A stretch of DNA of 64,000 nucleotides, from the NCBI GenBank assembly GCA_034766995.1, contig CM068315.1, forward strand, positions 44,890,662 through 44,954,661, in the 5' to 3' direction. Of the stretch, positions 55,788 to 64,000 are shown one piece after another. Under the pieces are notes generated by a model. That model ran no database searches, had not been told where the DNA came from, and was given only the letters and a program-made list of their open reading frames with translations. Numbering within the stretch: position 1 is the stretch's first letter; every line of letters begins with the position of its first letter. Position numbers and translations under genes: made by a program. This DNA comes from Acanthacorydalis orientalis. Its lineage: Eukaryota > Arthropoda > Insecta > Megaloptera > Corydalidae.

Positions 55788-56010
55788 TTAGGTTGGTAGA
55801 AAAATAATTGCGTATTATGACCTTCAAATTCATATACATTTTTTAATTTGAATTGCTTTAAGTGGTCCAGAGTTGTTGAATCATTAACTGGAAGTTCTAG
55901 AATTGTTGTGCGTGGTTCTGATACAATTAACGTCTTCAGTTGGTCGTTATGAACTGAAGAAGGATGCCCGCGATCTTATTCACCTTCAAGACACTCATCT
56001 CCAGCACGAG
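55788..56010 (-). mobile_element. Family-1 mariner, copy I (3' fragment)
   Basis: The 3' terminal repeat TTAGGTTGGTAGAAAAATAA follows TA (55786-55787). Then come the family tail and the complement of the helix-turn-helix end and GDE-x-L-E-x-E-x-x-R-G-x-P region. It stops at about 56010; the 5' half is missing. Confidence 0.88.
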
Positions 56011-56159
56011 ATGTATATGTTTAATGTAGATGTTAGATGTGATTGTTAGATGTATATGTTAATATGTTTAATTTTTCTACTTTTATAACATTATAACTGG
56101 TATCTGTATGTATTGAATGTAGTGTTTGTTCTTTTTATTTCGATAAGTAAATTATTGTT

Positions 56160-56470
56160 TGTCACACAAACCATTAAAAAATTCTAATGAAAAATGTTCA
56201 ATAAACAATTACTAATCATTTTTGATTGTTGTTTATGCGCATTTTGATGCCCATGCTATTGCGATGCCCTCCAGAGTACAGAAACATGTAAACATCATTT
56301 TTCTGTACTTTAACTTTCGGTATTGCTTTAGAAATGCGTATAAGTTACATTCAAAAATTATTAATAATAATTTATTGAACATTTTTGATCATAAACTTTT
56401 TTCTCGTTTGTGGTGTGAAAAAAAGGTTCGTCTGTGAAAGTAAATTTAAAACCACAGTATTAGACCTGTA
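56160..56470. repeat. R1 inverted pair (foldback)
   Basis: The plus half (GAAAAATGTTCAATAAACAA, TTGATTGTTGTTTATGCGCA, GATGCC, GTACAGAAACATG) faces a minus half (CATTTTTCTGTACTTTAACT, GAAATGCGTATAAGTTACAT, TTTATTGAACATTTTTGATC, GTTTGTGGTGTG). Arms are about 130 bp around a short centre. Confidence 0.8.
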
Positions 56471-57130
56471 TTGGGGTTTTCTTTTTATGTATTTCTTGTT
56501 ATTTTTATCGTCATATAAAATATTATATCGCCATAGAAACAAAAAAAAAATATTTTTTTATTTTAATTACATACTTTCCTCATAATTATAGAAAATGTCA
56601 AAGAATATTTAGTGAAAATGTTTTATGAATTTTGTATGTTTCTTTTTTTCAATAGAGAAAAATAACGACGGATCACTCGCGACAGGTCTTTTTAATATGA
56701 TGTTTAATAATACTCTATAGTGTCATATTTTTTTTAATCAAGAGATAATCATATACTTCCATTAAGATAAATTTGATGAAGTTTACACATTTTACTTTCC
56801 GTGTGCGATGGCAGTGTCGAGTTCGTTACAACTCGCCGTAATGATTAAAACTGTGTCGGTGAACACAAACCCTAAATACGAATCTGTACTTAAAGAAGAC
56901 ATTCCCGTCCGGGAAACTGGGAAAAGTTAAACATCACCGAATCGACCCGATTTGACCCGAACGCGATACTTCGGCTCTTAAGTATATGCACACACTGAAA
57001 GTTACGACTGTTTGCGATAGTTAAATTACTTTTTCAAGTACGCATTAATATCTAACTTGGAATTCGTAAGAGATGAAAGAAAACGTTATAAGATATTCTA
57101 AGGGACTGCGACGCGTATACGAATCTCGTT
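56471..57130. other. Unique DNA with a lower-AT block at about 56790-57130
   Basis: The block has several CpG-rich words and the imperfect repeat GACCCGATTTGACCCGAACG, with no long reading frame. Possible conserved noncoding or untranslated sequence. Confidence 0.35.
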
Positions 57131-58149
57131 CTTGTTTGTATTTAGTGTTGGTTTTGTAAGCAGTCGCGGATGAGTTTTGATAAAAACTTCAATGTCACGG
57201 GTTAGAGCGTTGAACGAGAAATGCTTTTACATGCTGACTTCCACACTCATTCACATTACTGTCAAATGTTTGTTCATAAAATTTTCAAATCGTTTGAAAT
57301 GGGCTCCTCAAACGTACATTCTAATGTTTTGAGTGTATAATGGTGTAAGGGTCTCGTTTTGAATTTGTGCATACTTATTTGAGTAGTAATTAAATATCAA
57401 TTCACTCCGTTAATGGTGTTTGTTGAAACATTTTCATTAATATATTTGTTAAGAAATTTTCTCTCAAGTTTTTCAAGTACGTTACGTGCAACATTACTTT
57501 TTGTGTACAGTTCTGTTTGAATATTTTGACGTTATTATGTAAAGTTATAATAAGTATACACTGGAATCAATTGAAATGTTGTTTTAATTAAATGAAGTTA
57601 TTTTAAAAGTTTCGTACGTTGTTTTTGAAAATTAATTTGATACCTTTTACTAAAATATTTTCCAACAGTTTCTTGAGGGTTTCTGTATCTTATTCATCTT
57701 CATTCAGTCTCTCTTCTTAATATAAATACAAAAAACCGTACAGTGAGATACTAGGCGTCTTAAACATTTTCGACAGTGTTTTCAAGCAATTTATTTCTTT
57801 GTTTACTTGATATTTTTTAGAAAGATGTATGAAATTGTTATGAAAATGCTAACAAATTGATTAGAAAATTATTCCTTTTTCATTCGGAATTTGTATGTAA
57901 AATTTGAAATCAATTTATTACGAAGAGAAATTAAAATTCGAATTGTTAGTATTTTCACACTATTTCTTATAGAAACATATTTATGAATAAAATCAAGATA
58001 GTTTTTAAATATTTTGTAGGCATACAGAACAGAATTAATGTAGGCTGCAACTGTATTTATGAATAGTTTTGAAATTTCTTGTTTTTTATTTTTAAAAGTG
58101 TACATTTGTAATTTTAATAATCTCTCTATAACTAAAAAATGACCCTGCT
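57131..58149. other. AT-rich unique DNA
   Basis: Nothing recognised. The minus frame 57869-58105 is AT-driven. Confidence 0.45.
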
Positions 58150-58510
58150 GCTATGCGTACATTTTATTCGTTTTCTGATTGATTGATATAAGTCACATGA
58201 TCAGAGTTCTGTTTCACAGTGTACAAAGAAATGAAATGATTTCAGTGTAAAACTGATAAGAAATTTATTGAAAATATTGTATTCACTGAATCTTTAGAAT
58301 AAAAAAAATGTTACATATTTTAAAATTGTATATTGTTATGTTAATTTTTATAAACTTTTCCAATAAAAAATTTAAGACTCACATTTTATGCGGATTATTT
58401 GTGTGTACAATTTATTAATTTCTGTTATTTGTTATGGGTGGGGAGCGAGCGTAAACAACCTCTGGGGGTTGACGATCACAACGAACAGAGAGTGGAGCGG
58501 CATGGTTAAA
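58150..58510 (+). repeat. R2 repeat copy c
   Basis: GATATAAGTCACATGATCAG, AACTTTTCCAATAAAAAATT, CATTTTATGCGGATTATTTG, TTTATTAATTTCTGTTATTT and GGGGAGCGAGCG follow the order of copies a and b. Confidence 0.75.
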
Positions 58511-59367
58511 TTAAAGATTATTTCTATTATTTATCATTATATATTGTTTTAAAAAAATACATTTTTACAGTATATTGTTTTTATTTGTATTTATTTATTA
58601 GTTAAAAATTATCTGCATTTTTTATTATATTTTTTTTTATTATTCTAGAAGAATATTTCAGAGAAATGTTTTTTTTCTGAATTATTATATAGATTTCTAA
58701 TTTTTAAAAAAATTCCTGGCATTGCAGATTTTGATAGGAATTGAAAGTATAATGATAAATATAATAATCAATTACAAAATAAAGACGTAAAAAGTTTTCC
58801 ATATTTTTTCTCTTTTACTATTAAATCCAGATTCAGGATTTCGCATCAACCTCTTCTTGAAATGTTTTAACTTTGATATATTCTATTGACTTGGCATCGA
58901 GTCCGATATTCAAATAGCAAAATTCTATTTTTTCAATTTCAAACTTTTCTGAAAATCGTATAGAAAAACCTATTACATAAATAAGGGCAAAGGCGATTAA
59001 ATGTTTTGAATCAATGTTCATAACTCTTGTGTCAGATATTGGAGAATAAAATAAAAAAAGAGAAGTTCAAAATCTAAGGATTGGATGGAGAAGACCGAAG
59101 CTTTTTATTAAACCAATAAATAAATTTGTTGGTCGTTGAGAGAAACGTATTAACAACGATGGTGACTGTTAAAAAATATATATATTTTTTGAAAAATGTA
59201 TTCTAAGCTTTCAACCCTTTTTCATTTCTTTGCGATATCGCAAATCATTCGAAAGTTTTGAAATCCTGTAAAAAACTTTCAAGTTATTCTATTTTCATAT
59301 TTAAAATGTTCACATACCAAGAACAGATTGCTGATAATGATAAATATATATACAAAATCACTCTAAA
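58511..59367. other. AT-rich unique DNA
   Basis: Nothing recognised. Confidence 0.45.
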
Positions 59368-59868
59368 ATAAAATAAGGGTTGTATATGTAAACAACCGCA
59401 GGATTTTATGTAGAATCATGTCGGGTTAGAGAAGTGGAAATGTTTTAAGTTGTTTAAAAAATAGCAGTTGAGGTGGATGGTTGAGTACGCTTCTCTCCTT
59501 CTTCCGCTTCTGTACAATTTCATCTTTTCAGCTAGGGTCAAAGCAATTTTTTTCGAACTCTTTGGCCTTTGTTTTTCCTCCACTCTACGTTTTGTATGGC
59601 ATCTTACACGTTCAGCATCAGTTTTTCTGGGCATCATGAATTTTGCATATGTTGACAAATTTGATAGCTTAATTTTGGATTTTTTTAAAAAAATTACAAA
59701 TATGAATGTTGGCTCTTTTACAGACTTTTGTATGCTCTATCCGCAGATATTTAGTCTTTATCGTACTATAAAGAGTTTTCGAGATATTCACCTTTAATGT
59801 TGACACAACATGAAAATCGATGTTCAGTTTTTCAAGGTCATAACTTTTAATCTAATTAACGAATTGTA
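59368..59868 (-). repeat. R5 dispersed repeat, copy b
   Basis: Minus-strand counterpart of 46324-46775. It contains an upstream noncoding part of about 230 bp, then a 73-codon frame, then a shared tail (TTCACTTCTCTAACCCGACA-like on the minus strand). Confidence 0.75.
59416..59637 (-). CDS. Small basic ORF of repeat R5, function unknown
   Basis: The first ATG is at 59637; a second directly follows. The 73-residue product reads MMPRKTDAERVRCHTKRRVE, EKQRPKSSKKIALTLAEKMK, LYRSGRRREAYSTIHLNCYF and a short tail. It is strongly basic, with an AERVR...KRR module and a second AEKMKLYRSGRR module, suggesting a repeated arginine-rich motif. The frame stays open upstream of the ATG, so it may be part of a longer ancestral protein. 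Copy a keeps the same frame over 52 codons with whole-codon indels. No promoter, terminal repeats or known family can be assigned, and it may be noncoding today. Confidence 0.4.
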   Translation of the reverse strand: MMPRKTDAERVRCHTKRRVEEKQRPKSSKKIALTLAEKMKLYRSGRRREAYSTIHLNCYFLNNLKHFHFSNPT

Positions 59869-60520
59869 ACAGATGAAGCAGAATTCGATTCCGAAGTCAT
59901 TTAGCTGTTAAACACTTTTAATCCGATGTGAATCGGTTGAACAGTTACGGCGTACTGAGTGCTAACCTGGATTAAACTATTTAGTAACGTTTCCAGCGCT
60001 AACATGTCATCTCGCTCAATAACACTATAGACGTAATTCTACGTCGAAATGATGTCTAATACGAAAATTGTCAACGTACTTTTAAAACTGAGCAAATATT
60101 CAAAGATTTTGTTTGTTTGTGAGATTCCGAAGATATCCCTTCATGTCAACAATTTGCGATTCTTGTCTTAAAGTATTATTTGAAATTTTTTTTCTTTCTT
60201 ACTTTTAACTATGTCAAATATTTGAAATTTACTTTGGAACAAACAGAGTTTGAATGTTACTTCATTTTGACTTAATTTGGAAAATTTTCTTTCATCTTCT
60301 CATTTTCAGTGCACATATATTATTTAGTAAATTGAAACAAAATTTGAATATGTTAAAACTTTTAACAACGGTCTTAGAATTGAAATAATACAATGTAGAA
60401 AGTTTGTGTTTAAAGAAAAAATATTTATGTGAAAATATTAATATATGCGTCTCACTCATGTGTTTTTTTTTAAATATAAAAATAGTTTAAACATAAAATT
60501 CTTATTTTTAAACTCTCATT
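59869..60520. other. Unique DNA
   Basis: Slightly less AT-rich at 59930-60080. No gene seen. Confidence 0.4.
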
Positions 60521-60541
60521 ATATATATATATATATATATA
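60521..60541. repeat. (TA)n microsatellite, short
   Basis: Ten units. Confidence 0.95.
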
Positions 60542-60654
60542 CTTTCTTCTTCTATCTCGAATGAAATATACTGTGAGAATTAAAAAAAAAATTTTAGAAA
60601 CCATGACTAGACATTCTCTTCCATAGATTAATTTCTAATTCCCTTATGAATCAT

Positions 60655-60770
60655 ACTTTCTGATTAAAAATGTTTACAATAATTGATTGTCAATCATTTT
60701 AGATTCTTGCTCATTTACTGTTCACTGGTAATTCTATCATCTTCAGAGCGATGAAAAATTATTTTTTGAT
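60655..60770 (+). repeat. R1 repeat copy (+)
   Basis: TTCTGATTAAAAATGTTTAC, AATAATTGATTGTCAATCAT, then TTGCTCATTTACTGTTCACT and ATTCTATCATCTTCAGAGCG. Confidence 0.7.
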
Positions 60771-61084
60771 TGTGATTTCAGTCACATTTTCAAAAATTTT
60801 ATTAGGATACAGTTTTTTTTGTCAATAAAATCATGCATTGAAGAATTAAAATGATGTAATTTTTTATAGTTATTAGAGTTTTGAATTCCTTTTATAGCGG
60901 ATTTTAGAGTTGTAGATTCATGATTTATATTTTATCGTACACACACACATATATACATTATATTTAGCATAACCTTAATTCTTGAAATACCCAATTTTTT
61001 TTTTACATTCTCAATTTAGTAATGTGGGATGAAATATAGATTATCTGAGTTAATGTTTGATTATTCTCACAATGAGCCACTAAA

Positions 61085-61290
61085 ACATAGTTTTTTTCTA
61101 TACTTTGGCAATTTGCATGATGGTATGGTCATCCAAATGCGAACTAGTAAAAATCAAAAATGATCAAAAACATTTATTATTGATCATTTTTATCTGAAAA
61201 AAAACTCTGTTGCTTTTGTACTGAAAAGAGTATTCATTTGTGAAAATAAATTGTGCCTTAGAACTGTATTATAAAATCTTTTAGTATTCA
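61085..61290 (-). repeat. R1 repeat copy (-)
   Basis: CTATACTTTGGCAATTTGCA, AATCAAAAATGATCAAAAAC, ATTTATTATTGATCATTTTT, CTGAAAAGAGTATTCATTTG and TGAAAATAAATTGTGCCTTA, including the tail that mirrors TAAATTAATTTTCACAAATG. Confidence 0.75.
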
Positions 61291-61444
61291 ACAAAAAGTG
61301 AAATTGAGTTAAACAAATAAAAATAAGTTTATTTTTCACTGTAATGGATTTTTCATTTTAAGTATATTTAATTCAGTAATTACAATTTTTATTATTTAAA
61401 TTACTTTTTTATTCTATTATTTACATAAAATTGAAGTCCTCTCT

Positions 61445-61447
61445 CTA

Positions 61448-61509
<62 letters not shown>

Positions 61510-61510
61510 A
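61445..61510. repeat. Compound (TA)n microsatellite
   Basis: TA blocks separated by TATG and TACA. Confidence 0.96.
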
Positions 61511-61797
61511 TGTATTTGTATTGTATATATTTATATAATTGATATAAAGATCGATATTAGTAGCAATATCTGAAAGACTTTTATAAAAATCGAAAGAAAT
61601 GTATTTTTCAATCGCATTGAGTGGACTGAGCTCTTTCGTACGGCCCGCGCTCTGAAATTTATTGCTAATTGAATTGAAAAACTCGCTGCATCGGCCTCTC
61701 TTTCATTTAGTTTATTTTCATTGATAAATTGAGCAGTATTCATTTATCAACTCGTCGTCGATAACGAAGAATTTATAACGGACATTCTTTTTTCACA

Positions 61798-61802
<5 letters not shown>

Positions 61803-61848
<46 letters not shown>
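61803..61848. repeat. (TA)n microsatellite
   Basis: 23 units. Confidence 0.98.
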
Positions 61849-61851
<3 letters not shown>

Positions 61852-61994
61852 TTAAAGTGATTACTTAGTATCGTGCTTTTAAAAGATGAACGAAGATACT
61901 GTACAATTTAATATATTATTCTGTTTATTTTAAGAATTTTATCTTTTTAATATAAAATTCTGCGTTTGTACTGTTTTTCTTATATTCTTTCTAT

Positions 61995-61999
61995 ATATG

Positions 62000-62046
<47 letters not shown>

Positions 62047-62047
62047 A
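61995..62047. repeat. (TA)n-(TG)n microsatellite
   Basis: TATG and TA units, then seven TG units. Confidence 0.97.
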
Positions 62048-63329
62048 TTCTATAACATTATGTTTTTTAGAAGGTTTAAGTGATTGAACATTATAAGATA
62101 CGGATTACGTTCTAGTTTTTGTTTTCCAGTCTATATCGTTTGCATTTATAGAATATGAAAAATGTTATGTTGAAAATATGTAGTTTTCATTTCAACTTCT
62201 TACACATTTACTTTAGCTCTGATATTTTAAATATTTACATTTAAATACGAACGTGAATTTTCATTCTTTATGATGTTTTTCAAAAGAATATAAGAAATTA
62301 GAGGCTTTCAGTTTATAATTTTTAAATTATTTCATATATACCGTCTTCAATTAATCTGTTCTATGCTGTATTTTTATCGAAATGTACTCATATATTTTGC
62401 AAATATATTTAAATACTGTTTTATATATTTTTATAAATTATTAATCCATTCATATTAATTTTTAGTATAAATTGGAATATTTATTTTTACCTTTATTAAT
62501 TATAAACTACTTACATTTATAAATATAAATATTTAATAGAATACTTTAAAAAAGAAGTAATGATTCTTTTTATTTATTTTTAAAAAGTAATGAAATACTT
62601 AAAAAAATTTTTTTTATACTTATACATGTTTTACAAAGATGTTTCGTAACTTTCTATGTAGATTAAATAATTGAAAGTGAACAAAATGACCCCTTGTTCC
62701 CTCAACAATGATTGGTCTGATTTTACACTCAAACGGATAGGCTATTGTTAGTAACGCTCTGAATTTACAATCTGACCAGGTTCGAACAATTAAAATATAC
62801 CACATTTATGTTGTAGAGAATTATATAATTTTTTTATAAAATTACAGAAAAAAACTATTGCTCGTATGAACAAATAGTCAAAGTGAGAATCACTTCAATT
62901 TTTACTTAAAGAAGTATATTTGATTATGAGTTATTTGTAAGTGAATAATGAAAAGATACGTTCGTTCCGATTGATTTATTTTTCAGGAACGCGCGCCATG
63001 TTTGAAAAACAGTATAACTGATTATCACGATTATTTATGATTGTTTTTTACGACATTCCGTAATATATTCACACAAAAATCCAAATACTGTTCAGTTGTG
63101 ATATATTTCACCCGCTGATCCGTAATTTTTCCCCCTATAATATTAAACTTGTGACCTGTTTGCGTTGAAAAACTGGCTACTGTTCCACTATTTGAATAAT
63201 ATATATGTACTGAAAAATGAAATTACAATTCTTTTGTGTCACATGCAGACCTTGGAAATATTCAATATATAGAAATTCAATACTAATGCATAAGGTTGGT
63301 TGGTAGCCAACAGGAAAGTGTTTGAAAAG
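62048..63329. other. AT-rich unique DNA
   Basis: No gene or repeat recognised. Confidence 0.45.
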
Positions 63330-63510
63330 ATTGGAAATGGTTGGCTAGAGTGAGGTATAGAGCGTGGGGAGACTACGGACTGTAGTTATGGAGCTACATG
63401 GCTGCCGTTTATAGTTCAATAAATTTCCGGTGACGCGGGTATGGCGCTGGTGTCGACAAAAGCGCGCGAATTTATTGTTGGCAGTGGCGGCTCCCAGTGA
63501 AGAGTGTTAA
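63330..63510 (+). other. GC-richer segment, weakly LTR-like
   Basis: A sharp rise in G+C with TAGTTCAATAAA (a possible poly(A) signal), then GACGCGGGTATGGCGCTGGT and TTGGCAGTGGCGGCTCCCAG. This could be the end of a retrotransposon LTR and the beginning of an internal region, but there is no second LTR or coding sequence to support it. Confidence 0.25.
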
Positions 63511-63512
63511 GA

Positions 63513-63516
<4 letters not shown>

Positions 63517-63578
<62 letters not shown>
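63517..63578. repeat. (TA)n microsatellite
   Basis: About 31 units, followed by a short CA run. Confidence 0.98.
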
Positions 63579-63583
<5 letters not shown>

Positions 63584-63682
63584 TACACACACATTAAATG
63601 AGACCTGCTCTGCCATGTAGAAGTATTACAGTATCAACAATGTTGCAGTATTTTTTCTTTAAACTGAGTTCATGAGGCCCAT

Positions 63683-63702
63683 AATATATATATATATATA
63701 TA
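63683..63702. repeat. (TA)n microsatellite, short
   Basis: Ten units. Confidence 0.95.
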
Positions 63703-64000
63703 AGGGTTGACCTAGTCCGTAATAAATTTTTACATTTTTTTTCTACAAGAGAGCACAAGCAGTATGATTTAAAATAATATTTCTAAAGTATAATTTTTGA
63801 TATTATATTCTCAAATATATCTGTGTTAGAAATTGGTGTAACTTTTGTACTACTTTTATAAAAAATTTCAAGAAATATCTTTGGTATTTTTTAATATCGT
63901 CTCAAATTTGTTTTTATATTTTTTTATTAATTAAAATATTTTCTAAATATTTTTGAAGTGAGTGTATGCATTTATTATCAACATAGTTACGAAGTTTTAA
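63703..64000. other. AT-rich unique DNA
   Basis: Nothing recognised. Confidence 0.4.

Noticed and set aside
63330..63510. A definite LTR retrotransposon
   Set aside because: Only one GC-richer segment with a poly(A)-like signal; no second LTR, primer-binding site or coding region could be confirmed.

Overview
The window is very AT-rich eukaryotic DNA with no host protein-coding gene that I can recognise. Four things point to an arthropod, most likely an insect: mariner, piggyBac and hAT elements that are all old and nested, a 3' fragment of an RTE-like non-LTR retrotransposon, dozens of long (TA)n tracts, and no long intact reading frame. The mixture of mariner lineages would suit a bee, ant or wasp, but that is inference and I cannot name a species. 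The sequence behaves like gene-poor intergenic DNA or a very large intron.

Layout. 1-820 is the 3' part of a mariner, followed by unique DNA. Copies of a deleted mariner (family 1, about 550 bp, keeping only the terminal inverted repeats (TIRs) and the DNA-binding half of the transposase) lie at 2051, 5367, 18543, 19339, 27028, 27918, 38171, 41223 and 55788. A nearly full-length but dead mariner of the 1-820 family is at 7653-8928 (minus). Two other deleted mariner families are at 14419 and 32221 (family 3) and at 15037, 40359, 43547, 48930, 52989 and 54016 (family 2). TTAA-flanked piggyBac-type elements or remnants are at 11157, 16897, 21676, 41516 (inside a mariner) and 50588 (inside a repeat array). 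hAT-type elements with 8-bp target duplications are at 20326 and 55519. Long-inverted-repeat elements of unclear class are at 9842, 35434 and 36603.

Four further repeat families are defined here by comparing copies within the window. R1 has a palindromic core, is often arranged as inverted pairs, and forms a degenerate tandem array at 50450-52600. R2 carries a GC-rich block. R4 has a palindrome and twice runs into (TA)n. R5 has two copies that share a small basic reading frame beginning PRKT-x-x-ERVR.

The nesting gives a relative history. Mariner and piggyBac copies sit inside R1, a piggyBac-like element sits inside a mariner, and mariners sit inside or beside (TA)n tracts. The best candidate for something functional is an isolated hairpin at 6564-6645 with the proportions of a microRNA precursor. 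Lower-AT blocks at about 1021, 4330, 17836, 25950, 30330, 46930 and 56790 are the places where undetected exons or regulatory DNA are most likely.
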